Position numbers and translations under genes: made by a program
Assembly: GCA_025774735.1 (NCBI GenBank)
Contig: JALGZU010000018.1
Location: forward strand, 1-18,204
Direction of reading: 5' to 3'
DNA length: 18,204 bases
Origin: a candidate division LCP-89 bacterium
Lineage (GTDB): Bacteria; Electryoneota; B3-LCP
In this document: piece by piece, positions 1 through 8,918 of the stretch
Layout: every line of letters starts with the position of its first letter
How positions within the stretch are numbered: the stretch's first letter is position 1
The notes under the pieces: generated by a model
Database searches by the model: none
What the model saw: the letters and a program-made list of their open reading frames with translations, nothing else
What the model was told of the DNA's origin: nothing

Positions 1-1
1 A

Positions 2-1642
2 ACAGGTTGGCACGGTTTCTATTCTCCAATCGAGTACGTCATCCCGGAAGCGGCTGAAAATCTGCGCGCCTGCCTCCATACCGCCTGGACGGCTGGTGGA
101 TTCGTCGAGATGACGGACCTTAGTGTGGCTGATGGATACCTGACGCCGGGGCAGGTTGAAGAATTGGTGGTCACGGTGCAGAACAAAGGCTGGGGCACCT
201 CCGAACCGGTCAGTTTCCAGATCAGTACGGCAGATCCTTATGTGTCCGTAGAACCGGTACAGGTGGAAGTGGATTCCTTAGAGCGGCGCACATTCTTTGA
301 CAATTCAACCGATCCCATCACGGTGACTGTTGCGCCGGATTGCCCCATCGGACATAAAGCTTATATTACATTTACGTTGGATCAGGGGAGCTTCATCCGC
401 ACTCAACTCTGTTCCCTGTACGTTGGTCAACCGACACTGCTATTCGCTGACGGCGCCGAAACCGGTCTGAACAACTGGGTCATCAACAGTTCCTGGGGAT
501 TGGACGGCAATGATCCCCAATCCGGCGCCTACAGCTTTTCCGATTCGCCCGGCGGCAATTATTCCAACAACGCTATCTCTCTCATGACCCTGGCGAACGC
601 GCTGGACCTGACGAACTTCGAAACCGCCTGGTTGGAATACTGGACACGCTGGGAGATCATGTGCCTGGAGGACTTCGGTCAGGTGGAAATCTCCACAAAC
701 GGAGGCGTTTCATGGACGCCCCTCTCCGGTATCTATACTACCCCCGGCAGTGGAGATGGCGTGCAACCGGACAATCAGCCAGGATACGACGGCGCTTCAC
801 CCATCTGGCTGCATGAGGTCGTTGATTTGAATCCCTATCTCGGTCATTCCAATGTCCTGCTTCGCTTCGAATTCAGATCGAACAACTCTGCGACACTGGA
901 TGGCTGGTATGTTGACGACATACAGGTAATGGGTTTCCCGGAAGAACCTTCCTATCCTGATATAGACGTTACACTGTTACCTTACGGGCTACCCATCCAG
1001 ATCCCCGCGACCGGCGGCAGCTTCGATTTCAATATTATGGTGTCGAACAATGAGGCCGTCCCCGTCACATTCAGCGCCTGGACGGACATCACCCTGCCCA
1101 ACAGCAGCATCTACGGGCCCGTCATCGGACCGGTCGAGCTGATCCTGCCCGGCAGCGTATCCATCAATCGAGACCGCACTCAGACGGTTCCGACCACCGC
1201 ACCGACGGGGATGTATCACTACTATGCTTACGTGGGCGACAACCTGGGCAACGTCTGGGGCGAAGACCATTTCGACTTCGAGAAGCTGGCCACCGGCGAT
1301 GGAATTGTGATCGGTGACTGGGCGAGCTACGGTGAAGAATTCAATCTGAGCGCCACTGAGATGAGTGCAACGATCCCGGCGAAATTCGTTTTTACTGGCG
1401 TTTACCCGAATCCGTTCAATCCGACAGCCACGCTATCATTTGACTTGCCCAAAGCTGCGAAAGTATCCTTGTCCGTGTACGACATCTCCGGCCGCCTGGT
1501 AACTGCTCTGGTAGACGGCTGGCGGTCCACTGGTACCCACGAGGTCACCTTTGACGGATCGGACTTGGCGACGGGGATATACATATACAATCTAACCGCG
1601 GGTGAATACACTGCCAGCGGTAAAATGGTACTGATGAAGTAA
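2..1642 (+). CDS. C-terminal part of a secreted multidomain T9SS protein, probable M14-type peptidase (5' end outside window)
   Basis: The frame is open to the left edge, so the ATG at 110 is internal; numbering runs from the codon at 2. Residues 1-30 (GFYSPIEYVIPEAAENLRA region) resemble the last helix of secreted M14 zinc carboxypeptidases, but the catalytic part is missing, so this is inference. Residues ~36-140 are a beta-sandwich of the kind built on 'LTPGQVEELVVTVQNKG'. Residues ~146-318 are a MAM/immune-inhibitor-A-like lectin module (DGAETGLNNW, WYVDDIQVMG). Residues 320-434 are the 115-residue domain shared by five proteins here. Residues ~465-546 are a T9SS type A sorting domain (YPNPFNP, LVDGWR, KMVLMK). 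The product is expected to be exported by Sec and T9SS and then released or anchored at the surface. The next gene follows after 33 bp without a terminator, so cotranscription is likely. Sure of T9SS cargo; unsure of the enzyme family. Confidence 0.85.
   Translation, partial: TGWHGFYSPIEYVIPEAAENLRACLHTAWTAGGFVEMTDLSVADGYLTPGQVEELVVTVQNKGWGTSEPVSFQISTADPYVSVEPVQVEVDSLERRTFFDNSTDPITVTVAPDCPIGHKAYITFTLDQGSFIRTQLCSLYVGQPTLLFADGAETGLNNWVINSSWGLDGNDPQSGAYSFSDSPGGNYSNNAISLMTLANALDLTNFETAWLEYWTRWEIMCLEDFGQVEISTNGGVSWTPLSGIYTTPGSGDGVQPDNQPGYDGASPIWLHEVVDLNPYLGHSNVLLRFEFRSNNSATLDGWYVDDIQVMGFPEEPSYPDIDVTLLPYGLPIQIPATGGSFDFNIMVSNNEAVPVTFSAWTDITLPNSSIYGPVIGPVELILPGSVSINRDRTQTVPTTAPTGMYHYYAYVGDNLGNVWGEDHFDFEKLATGDGIVIGDWASYGEEFNLSATEMSATIPAKFVFTGVYPNPFNPTATLSFDLPKAAKVSLSVYDISGRLVTALVDGWRSTGTHEVTFDGSDLATGIYIYNLTAGEYTASGKMVLMK
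959..1303 (+). repeat. Shared ~115-residue domain, copy 1
   Basis: 345 nt encoding the domain between the MAM-like module and the sorting domain. Landmarks: PIQIPATGGSFDFN, a YGP..GPVEL core, RDRTQTVP, FDFEKL and a closing GDG. It recurs at 2621-2965, 6888-7232, 7993-8334 (minus) and, in divergent form, about 17035-17382. I do not recognise a named family. Confidence 0.85.
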
Positions 1643-1664
1643 CGTCAATCATAAATCTAAGCTC

Positions 1665-1670
1665 AGGAGG
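1665..1670 (+). promoter_or_regulatory. Shine-Dalgarno AGGAGG fixing the start at 1676
   Basis: AGGAGG lies 5 nt before the ATG at 1676. It fits the start of the beta-helix protein, which then opens with a good signal peptide. Confidence 0.85.
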
Positions 1671-1675
1671 CTGTT

Positions 1676-3304
1676 ATGAAAACGTTATCAATAGTTTTTG
1701 CGGTCTTTTTCGTCACCGGTATGGCAGCAGCGACGATCATCAACGTACCCGGAGGTTATCCTACCATTCAGGCGGGAATCGACGCTGCAAGCGCCGGAGA
1801 TACGGTTCTGGTTGCGCCGGGCATCTACGTTGAGAATGTGCAGTTGACCGGAGGCGCCACTGCCGAAAACCTCACCCTGATGGGTTCGGGCATGGAGAAC
1901 ACTATCGTGGACGGCGGCGGACTCTTCAACGTCATCTACGTCTATCAGGTCAGCAATGTCACCATCGAAGGATTTACGGTTCAGAACTCCCACCAGGGCG
2001 GCGGAGCGCCGGGCAACGTGGGTATTCATCTGAATCCGATCTCGTCGAGCGGGACGAAAATCGTGAAGAACTGCCACGTAAAAAACTGCGGTAACGGGAT
2101 CGATATCTGGAACGATTTCGGAGGGGTGGCCTACATCGAACACAACATTATCAGTGATAACATCTATGACGGCTTCGATCCCTATTTGGGGACTACCTAC
2201 CTGACCAACAACACCATCGTCAACAACGGGAGTGACGGTTACAGCGACTGGTCAGGCGGCGGCGTCGTGTACATCAAGAACAACATCATCGCCAACAACG
2301 GCCGCTACGGTATCTACAAGCACCAGACAACACCGGTGTTCATCAGCTACAATGACGTCTGGAATAACGCAGAAGGCGCCTACTATGAAGGCTATTCCGG
2401 CCCTGCGATCCCCTTTGTACCCAATCCCGGTACGGGGGAAATCGCCGCCGATCCCCTCTTCTTCGGCAATCCCTTTGATTACTACATCACCTGGGCGAAT
2501 TATCCAGTTCCCGATCCCACTAAATCGCCCTGCATCGATGCCGGCGATCCAACCCTGCCCGTCGATCCTGACGGCACGGTTCCCGACATGGGCGCTTTCT
2601 ACTTTCACCAGGAATGGCACGACGTCGAAATAACCCTGACGCCCTTCAACCCACCCATTCTGATCCCGGCGTCCGGTGGCAGCTTCGATTTCAATGTGCT
2701 GATCACCAACAACGAAGCTGTTCCTGTAGGGCTTGATGCCTGGATCATGGTAACACTGCCGAGTGGAACTTTATATGGCCCGGTACTCGGACCGGTTGAT
2801 CTGACCATGTCCGGGAGTGGCTCCATTGATCGCGACCGCACGCAGAGCGTCCCTGCAGGTGCACCCCCTGGAACTTACACCTATTCCGCTCACGTCGGCA
2901 TTTTTCCTACGACCATCTGGAACGGCGGCGGTTTCGATTTCGAGAAGCTGATTGATGGGGATGGAATCCCGGTTTCGCAGTGGTTGAACACCGGATCGAG
3001 CTTTGAGGGTGAAATGGCCCTTCAGGTGCCGACCACACCTGTTGGGTTCGTACTACTCAGCGCCTACCCCAACCCCTTCAATCCCACCACCACGATCAGC
3101 TACTCGCTGCCGGAGGCATCCAGGATCGACCTGACAATCTTCGACCTCAACGGCCGCAGAATCGCCACCCTGGTGGACGGCTGGCGGGATGCGGGGTATC
3201 ACGAAGCGACATTCGATGGATCGCATCTTGCCTCGGGCATGTACGTTTTCACGCTGGTGGCAGGGAATTTCGCCGAGAGTGGCAAGATGGTGCTGGTGAA
3301 GTAA
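1676..3304 (+). CDS. Secreted right-handed beta-helix protein with T9SS sorting domain
   Basis: 542 residues. Residues 1-20 form a signal peptide (MKTLSIVFAVFFVTGMAAA). Residues ~20-310 are a parallel beta-helix of pectin-lyase fold: it opens with 'YPTIQAGIDAASAGDTVLVA' type sequence, has regular turns rich in N, G and V (NNTIVNN, KNNIIANNG) and ends with the cap SPCIDAGDP...DMGAFYF. Residues 316-430 are the shared 115-residue domain (PASGGSFDFN, DRDRTQ, FDFEKL). Residues ~461-542 are the T9SS sorting domain (YPNPFNP, LVDGWRDAG, KMVLVK). Such beta-helix proteins often bind or cleave polysaccharide, but no catalytic residues can be assigned here. The gene sits 33 bp after the preceding T9SS gene and is closed by a strong terminator. 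Export and surface location are family knowledge; the ligand is unknown. Confidence 0.9.
   Translation: MKTLSIVFAVFFVTGMAAATIINVPGGYPTIQAGIDAASAGDTVLVAPGIYVENVQLTGGATAENLTLMGSGMENTIVDGGGLFNVIYVYQVSNVTIEGFTVQNSHQGGGAPGNVGIHLNPISSSGTKIVKNCHVKNCGNGIDIWNDFGGVAYIEHNIISDNIYDGFDPYLGTTYLTNNTIVNNGSDGYSDWSGGGVVYIKNNIIANNGRYGIYKHQTTPVFISYNDVWNNAEGAYYEGYSGPAIPFVPNPGTGEIAADPLFFGNPFDYYITWANYPVPDPTKSPCIDAGDPTLPVDPDGTVPDMGAFYFHQEWHDVEITLTPFNPPILIPASGGSFDFNVLITNNEAVPVGLDAWIMVTLPSGTLYGPVLGPVDLTMSGSGSIDRDRTQSVPAGAPPGTYTYSAHVGIFPTTIWNGGGFDFEKLIDGDGIPVSQWLNTGSSFEGEMALQVPTTPVGFVLLSAYPNPFNPTTTISYSLPEASRIDLTIFDLNGRRIATLVDGWRDAGYHEATFDGSHLASGMYVFTLVAGNFAESGKMVLVK
2621..2965 (+). repeat. Shared ~115-residue domain, copy 2
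   Basis: 345 nt, exactly the length of copy 1. Landmarks: PASGGSFDFN, YGPVLGPVDL, DRDRTQSVP, YTYSAHVG, FDFEKL and GDG. It lies between the beta-helix cap and the sorting domain. Confidence 0.85.
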
Positions 3305-3328
3305 ACTGTAAAACCTTATCTCACCAGC

Positions 3329-3364
3329 AAAGAAAGAGAGCCCGGTTCCGGGCTCTCTTTCTTT
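3329..3364 (+). terminator. Strong rho-independent terminator
   Basis: A perfect 17-bp inverted repeat: 3329-3345 (AAAGAAAGAGAGCCCGG) and 3348-3364, with only TT between, so the real loop is about GTTC. The A-rich and T-rich arms make it work in both directions. It begins 25 bp after the stop of the beta-helix gene. Confidence 0.9.
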
Positions 3365-3532
3365 ATCTACTGAGTGGGGAAAGAAAGCTATGGGAAATAA
3401 AAAATCCGGTACCGATGGATGTACTGAGGAATGGAAAATTGCAGAGGTTAGTGCGGGCAACTGTTTTTAAAGGAGATACAACGAGAATTCCTATCTTGGC
3501 ATAAAATAATTTTGTCTTTACAAAAAAAGTTC

Positions 3533-3561
3533 TTGACTTTGTAGAAAAATTACATTATATT
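3533..3561 (+). promoter_or_regulatory. Promoter of the 1327-residue T9SS protein gene
   Basis: A -35 TTGACT at 3533-3538, a 17-bp spacer and a -10 TATATT at 3556-3561, in an AT-rich stretch just after a strong terminator. It is followed by AGGAG at 3586-3590, 6 nt before the ATG at 3597. The rest of the gap 3305-3596 holds the terminator, an unconvincing 26-codon reading frame and no other clear signal. Confidence 0.75.
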
Positions 3562-3596
3562 GGAACACAAATGGTATTAATTAATAGGAGTTTATC

Positions 3597-6500
3597 ATGA
3601 AAAAATTTACAGCTTTAATAGCACTTATGCCGCTATTGTTACTCAATCCACCTCCTGGGCTGACCGAAACCTATGTTAGCGGTGAACAATCCGGTTATTG
3701 GGGGATAGAAGGTTCCCCATATCTAGTCACTGGAGAAATAATAATTTCATCTGATAGTGTTCTCGTAATTGAAGCTGGAGTGGAAGTCAATTTTCAAGAT
3801 CATTACAAATTCATCGTCAACGGCAGCTTAGAGGCAATTGGAAATGAAAGTGATTCAATCACATTCACAGCAACTAATAGCACAGTGGGTTGGCATGGTA
3901 TAAGGTTTATCGATGCAACAGGCGATAACTACATCGAATTCTGCATAATACAATATGGAATAGCTACCGGCTCAGATCCGGATAACTTTGGTGGTGGTAT
4001 TTATTGCATTAATTCAAGTTTAACTGTAGGACACTGCAGGATATCCCAGAATCAGACTATAACTGGAAAGGGTGGTGGTATTTTTTCTGAAAATTGTGGT
4101 TATACAACAATTTATGAAAATACAATCACTCTTAACATCGCAGAACACGGTGCAGGCGTTACGTTCCATTACAGTGGAGGTTTAATCGAAGGAAACTCTA
4201 TCTGCCATAACGACGCCATTAACTGGAGTGGGGCTGGAATTGCGTTGAGAGGCTGTTCCCCGACTGTCCAAAATAATATTGTAAACGACAACAACTCAAT
4301 AGAGGATTCAGGAACTGGTATTTACGCAGATTTTTCTTCACACCCTCTCATCGCTTACAATGAAGTTTGTAATAATAATAACATAGGAATCTTCGCTGGC
4401 GTAGATTGTAACCCAGTTTTAGACAATAACACAATCAGTGAGAATGGTAGTTACGGCGTCGAGGCTTATGACAACTCTCACATCAGTGGCACGAATAACA
4501 TTATCTGGAATAATGGTGATATCTTTTCAATCGTGTCTAACTCATCGATATCGCTGGAATACTCTGACATAGAAGACGGCTGGCCTGGCACCGGTAACAT
4601 CGATGAAGATCCCATATTCGTTGATCCGGGAAATGATGACTTCCACCTGATGGCCAATTCACCATGCATCGATGCCGGAGATCCATCCTCACCGTTGGAT
4701 CCCGATAATACAATTGCAGACATGGGAGCTTATTACTTTAATCAAGACTCCGTCGCAATTCTATCATGGGATCCGGGCAGTCACGACTTCGGCGAAATAC
4801 CGGTGGGATACTCATCTTCCAATTTCACATTTACATTAACTAACGAAGGTGAAGAAAACAGTTCGGGATCAGTTAGCACAACCGGTGACTTCCACATTTC
4901 CGGTGGCGCTTCCTACAGTTTAGACCCCAGTCAAACCGCCACTTTCGACGTCTATTTCCAGCCGACAATCCTCGGAAGCTTAAATGGAACGCTTACTGCA
5001 TCTTCTGCTAACCAGCCTTCGGCTGATCTTTCTGGGACGGGTGTCGAAAGTCCACCGGGCTGGCAGTTCGATATTACCTGTACCGGTGAAGAGGGCACCG
5101 CGCCCAATCAATTCATAATTACAATCGGTGGTTCCGATCAACAGTTGTTCACGCCGGCGCCCCCGCCCCCACCTGAATACATGTGTTGGACACAATTGTG
5201 GGATACGACAACGGTTCCCTGGGGTGGGCCCTACGCAGAAATGATCTATGAATGGTTCGGTACAACAGAATACGTCTGGACTATAGAACTCGATCCCAAT
5301 GGAAATGTCATGCCGCCTGAATCTCGGACTTCCACATTCACCTGGGATCCGCTTGAACTGCCGAACGTGGCCCCAGATTACCACTTCTGGATTGAAGATG
5401 ACAGCGGCAATGTTGTCGTTGCAGACATGTCTCAGCTCGATTCTCTTCAAGTGACGGGCACCTCAACGGTGTTTTATCATATCAAATATGGATATGAACT
5501 GATCTGGGAGCTGCTTATCACTTGCACTGGAGAACAAGGTACCGCCCCGAACGAGTTTTTCTTAAACATCGGTGGTGGAGATCAGACCATTAACATCCCA
5601 GCTCCCCCAACCCCGCCTGAATACATGTGCTGGACTCAGATGTGGGACGCCAGTGTTTTACCATGGGGTGGTCCCTATGCGGAAATGATATGCCCATGGA
5701 TTAATACCAATGAATATACATGGACGATCGAATTGGATCCCAATGGCAATGTGATGCCTCCGATTTCCAGAACTTCAATATTAACCTGGAATCCCAGCGA
5801 TCTGCCTTTTACCCCGGCCGATTACAAGTTTTCTCTACTGGATGAAATTGGCGGCGTAGTGATCGCTGACATGGCTCTGGAAGATACCTTAACAGTGACA
5901 GGAGATTCGACAGTTTTCTACCATCTGAAATACGGTCGCACCAACGTTCCTTACGTGTTCGATCTCAGCCAGTACTGGAACTTGATATCATTACCGGTGA
6001 TGCCCGCAAATCCAAACTTGAATGATCTTTTCCCAAATGCCACTGTGGCTTATGGTTTCGAAAGCAACACCTATGTTGAGGCAAGTCAATTGGATAACGG
6101 CAAAGCCTATTGGGTGTACGTCCCGGATGCGGAAATTGATTCGGTTTGGGGCATGCCCTTCGGATTCTTTAACACAGCGGTCACCCCTCCCTGGGAAATG
6201 ATGGGAAGTGTTTACGAATCCGCGATCCCAACCGTTTCGCCGGGAAGTATGGTGGTCATGTACGGTTTCGATCAAACCTATTATCAAGTGCCAAGCTTCA
6301 CCATGGATCCCGGTTTGGGTTACTGGGTGAACTTTACCGACGATGTCATCAACTTCAGTCTGGGAGAACCTTCCGATGGAATCTCGTTGGGAAAATCCAT
6401 AATCGCGAAAGGGAATCAATCATCGACAGCATTGTTATGTGAGATTGACGAGGATTGGGAATTACCGGTAGTTGTAACTGGTGAAGAAGGAGGCGCCCCA

Positions 6501-7580
6501 AATCAATTTACCGTCTACATAGGTGGGGCAGAGACTCAAACCTTTACACCTGCACCACCCCCTCCGCCCCAATATATGACCTACGCTCAACTATACGATA
6601 GCGCCTGGGCTGGCCCATACTTCCGAATGATAGATACTTGGCCATCGCCGAATCTAATGTGGTGGAGACTCGAGATCGATCCTAACGGCAACATTATGCC
6701 GCCTGAATCCCGCACAACGGTGGTAACCTGGGATCCGAATAATCTACCGACTGAATTTGACTTCTTCATTCTTGATGCAGTAAGCGGCGATACCGTAATC
6801 GCTGATATGCGAGCAGACAGCACCTTCAGCACTACCGGAAATCAGAATGTATATTTTAACATTTTTGCCCTATCCCCAGCGTCATCGGATCTTACGATAA
6901 CCTTGACTCCCTTTAATCCGCCCATCCAGATTCCGGCTTCAGGAGGCAGCTTCGACTACAACATCGCAATTGCAAATAACGGCGCTACGCCGGTTGTCGG
7001 TGATGTCTGGTGTGACGTGACACTACCCAATGGTAATCCCTATGGTCCGACACTTGGACCGGTGAACCTTACGTTCCCAGTCGGATTCTCAGGCAACCGG
7101 GACAGAACTCAGGACGTGCCGTCAATAGCGCCTCTGGGCGTGTACAGCTACAACGGTTACGTCGGTATATACCCTGACACCGTCTGGAACCAGAGTTCCT
7201 TCGAGTTTGAGAAACTTGAAGTCGGCGATGGTGAGTTCATTTCTGAATGGTTCAATTACGGGGAGAGTTTCGAGGAGTGGTTAACTGATCCGTTGGCTGG
7301 TGTAGAGGAAATTCCTTCTGAATTCGCCTTGAATGGTACTTTCCCCAATCCCTTTAATATGACTTCAGTCGTTAAGTACTCCCTGCCAGAAGCCTGTAAT
7401 GTTTCTCTGACAATCTATGACATCAGCGGACGTATGGTGAGTGAGCTGGTGGACGGCTGGAGGGATGCTGGTTACCATGAAGCCACGTTCGATGGATCGC
7501 ACTTGGCCTCAGGCATGTACATCTTCACACTGAAAGCAGGGAATTTCGTCGAAAGCGGAAAAATGGTGCTGATAAAGTAG
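3597..7580 (+). CDS. Large secreted multidomain T9SS protein: beta-helix, ASH-like domain, three-copy module, sorting domain
   Basis: 1327 residues with a signal peptide at 1-23 (MKKFTALIALMPLLLL core). Residues ~25-385 are a right-handed beta-helix ending in SPCIDAGDP...DMGAYYF. Residues ~391-482 are an ASH/choice-of-anchor-D type sandwich (SHDFGEIPVG, PSQTATFDVYFQP). Residues 489-632, 637-780 and 954-1092 are three copies of one module (TGEEG..APNQF, PAPPPPPEYM, IELDPNGNVMPP, VIADM). Residues ~781-950 are a 'YWNLISLPV...GYWV' module common in FCB exported proteins. Residues 1098-1212 are the shared 115-residue domain, and ~1247-1327 the T9SS sorting domain (FPNPFN, LVDGWRDAG, KMVLIK). The 5' half is visibly more AT-rich than the genes around it, which hints at a separate origin of the beta-helix part. 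No catalytic motif was found. A role in adhesion or polysaccharide binding is inference. Confidence 0.9.
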   Translation: MKKFTALIALMPLLLLNPPPGLTETYVSGEQSGYWGIEGSPYLVTGEIIISSDSVLVIEAGVEVNFQDHYKFIVNGSLEAIGNESDSITFTATNSTVGWHGIRFIDATGDNYIEFCIIQYGIATGSDPDNFGGGIYCINSSLTVGHCRISQNQTITGKGGGIFSENCGYTTIYENTITLNIAEHGAGVTFHYSGGLIEGNSICHNDAINWSGAGIALRGCSPTVQNNIVNDNNSIEDSGTGIYADFSSHPLIAYNEVCNNNNIGIFAGVDCNPVLDNNTISENGSYGVEAYDNSHISGTNNIIWNNGDIFSIVSNSSISLEYSDIEDGWPGTGNIDEDPIFVDPGNDDFHLMANSPCIDAGDPSSPLDPDNTIADMGAYYFNQDSVAILSWDPGSHDFGEIPVGYSSSNFTFTLTNEGEENSSGSVSTTGDFHISGGASYSLDPSQTATFDVYFQPTILGSLNGTLTASSANQPSADLSGTGVESPPGWQFDITCTGEEGTAPNQFIITIGGSDQQLFTPAPPPPPEYMCWTQLWDTTTVPWGGPYAEMIYEWFGTTEYVWTIELDPNGNVMPPESRTSTFTWDPLELPNVAPDYHFWIEDDSGNVVVADMSQLDSLQVTGTSTVFYHIKYGYELIWELLITCTGEQGTAPNEFFLNIGGGDQTINIPAPPTPPEYMCWTQMWDASVLPWGGPYAEMICPWINTNEYTWTIELDPNGNVMPPISRTSILTWNPSDLPFTPADYKFSLLDEIGGVVIADMALEDTLTVTGDSTVFYHLKYGRTNVPYVFDLSQYWNLISLPVMPANPNLNDLFPNATVAYGFESNTYVEASQLDNGKAYWVYVPDAEIDSVWGMPFGFFNTAVTPPWEMMGSVYESAIPTVSPGSMVVMYGFDQTYYQVPSFTMDPGLGYWVNFTDDVINFSLGEPSDGISLGKSIIAKGNQSSTALLCEIDEDWELPVVVTGEEGGAPNQFTVYIGGAETQTFTPAPPPPPQYMTYAQLYDSAWAGPYFRMIDTWPSPNLMWWRLEIDPNGNIMPPESRTTVVTWDPNNLPTEFDFFILDAVSGDTVIADMRADSTFSTTGNQNVYFNIFALSPASSDLTITLTPFNPPIQIPASGGSFDYNIAIANNGATPVVGDVWCDVTLPNGNPYGPTLGPVNLTFPVGFSGNRDRTQDVPSIAPLGVYSYNGYVGIYPDTVWNQSSFEFEKLEVGDGEFISEWFNYGESFEEWLTDPLAGVEEIPSEFALNGTFPNPFNMTSVVKYSLPEACNVSLTIYDISGRMVSELVDGWRDAGYHEATFDGSHLASGMYIFTLKAGNFVESGKMVLIK
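5061..5492 (+). repeat. ~144-residue module, copy 1 (residues 489-632)
   Basis: It runs from WQFDITCTGEEGTAPNQF to VFYHIKYG. The core contains a polyproline stretch PAPPPPPEYM, a WGGPYAEMI segment, IELDPNGNVMPPESRT and VVADM. Confidence 0.85.
5505..5936 (+). repeat. ~144-residue module, copy 2 (residues 637-780)
   Basis: Same length as copy 1 and separated from it by four residues (period 444 nt). It keeps ITCTGEQGTAPNEF, PAPPTPPEYMCWTQMWD, WGGPYAEMI, IELDPNGNVMPP and VFYHLKYG. Confidence 0.85.
6456..6872 (+). repeat. ~144-residue module, copy 3 (residues 954-1092), divergent
   Basis: It keeps VTGEEGGAPNQF, PAPPPPPQYM, IDPNGNIMPPESRT and VIADM but lacks the CWTQ and WGGP segments of copies 1 and 2 and is about five residues shorter. 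A ~170-residue 'LISLPV' module separates it from copy 2. Confidence 0.8.
6888..7232 (+). repeat. Shared ~115-residue domain, copy 3
   Basis: 345 nt, identical in length to copies 1 and 2. Landmarks: PIQIPASGGSFDYN, LPNGNPYGP, NRDRTQDVP, FEFEKL and GDG. Confidence 0.85.
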
Positions 7581-7601
7581 TCTAAACTAACTTATAATAA
7601 G

Positions 7602-7632
7602 AAGTCCGGACGGTGACGCCCGGACTTTTTTT
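7602..7632 (+). terminator. Rho-independent terminator between convergent T9SS genes
   Basis: AAGTCCGG at 7602-7609 pairs with CCGGACTT at 7620-7627. An inner CG/CG pair is capped by a GTGA tetraloop. Seven T's (7626-7632) follow on the plus strand. The minus-strand gene ends at 7660 on the other side, so the hairpin may partly serve both, though the minus-strand T-run is weak. Confidence 0.85.
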
Positions 7633-7992
7633 GTATTCTCGAGATGCGTTTTGCAGGTTCTATTTCATCAAGACAAGCTTACCGCTGGCGTTAAAATCTC
7701 CGGCGTCGAGCCGGTAGAGGTAAACACCCGATACGAGGTTCGAACCGTCCAGAGTCACACCGTGCATCCCGGCGTCCCGCCAGCCGTCCACCAGGGTCAT
7801 TAGCAAACGGCCGGAAATGTCGTAGACGTTCAAGCTGACCTCACATGCCTGCGGCAGCCCAAACCGCAGGGTCGTCTCCGGGTTGAAGGGATTCGGATAG
7901 GCGCCGAAGAGAACGAAGTCTGTGGCAGCAGCGGCAGGCTCGACGGTTTCGAACGGTTCGCCCGTGCAGGCCCATCCCTGCACGCCCGACGA

Positions 7993-8334
7993 TCCATCGC
8001 CGTCGGCCAGTTTTTCGAATTCGAACGAACTCTCCGCCCAGGCCTGATCAGGATAGGATCCCCAGCGCAGGAAATATTCATACTGGCCAGCCGGAGCCGC
8101 CTCGGGAACCATCTGAGTCCGGTCGCGGTCAATCTGGTTGCCCGAGGACATGGTGAGGGTCACCTGGAGCAGCGCGCCCGTTTCCGATCCGTTGGGCAGC
8201 TTGGCCGCAGTCCAGACCGTTGCCGTTATATTGTTTGACGAATTGTTCGTCAGAGCTCCATTCCAGTCGAAGCTGCCGCCGGACGCGGGAATTTGTATCG
8301 GTGTCCCGTAGGGGGTCAGCACTGCTTCGAGTTC
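7993..8334 (-). repeat. Shared domain, copy 4 (114 residues)
   Basis: Landmarks on the minus strand: LTPYGTPIQIPASGGSFDWN, DRDRTQMVP, FEFEKL and DGDG. It is one residue shorter than copies 1-3 and again sits between the ectodomain and the sorting domain. Confidence 0.8.
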
Positions 8335-8918
8335 GTTGGTGACGTTCAGGTGAATGTAAACCTCACCATTCCATTCACCGTATACCAGATCCAGGTCACC
8401 GTCTTCGTCCCAGTCGTTCAATTCAAGGTGCGTCCAACCACCCGGATCGATGATCGTTCCCAGGGCGGTTAACTCGTAATCGCTTTCGAAGACCGGGCTG
8501 GCGTTCGTGCCGGAATTGGGATAGTAAACCACCGTCCCCTGCCACCAGCCGAAGACCAGATCCTTCAAACCGTCTCCGTTCAGGTCGCCGATATCCGGGG
8601 CGTTTTTGATCTGGGTGACACCCGGTGTACAGCTCAGGTAGAAGAAATCGCTGAAAGCCGGATCCTCATTGGTGCCGGTGTTCAGATACACCCGGATGTT
8701 GGCGTTATCGTTGCCGATCACCAGGTCCTTCATGCCGTCTTCGTTCCAGTCGTTGACCACCGGGATGGCCAGTTGGCTGACGTCGATATCGATGCCGCCG
8801 GCCTGTAAATGACCCATGTCTCTCAATTCCGGTACAGTCGGCGTCCCGATATTTTGGAAATAGTGTACATGTCCGTCATATTCGCCCACCAGCAGGTCGG
8901 TATCGCCGTCTTCGTCCC

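Noticed and set aside
3390..3470. A 26-codon reading frame (ATG at 3390, TAA at 3468) between the terminator and the next promoter
   Set aside because: No convincing ribosome site or promoter, and the sequence resembles no known peptide; AAAGGAG after it is not followed by a start at proper distance.
5061..6872. Possible CRISPR or DNA-level tandem repeat
   Set aside because: The repetition is at protein level with diverged DNA and long units inside one reading frame; there are no short identical repeats with spacers.
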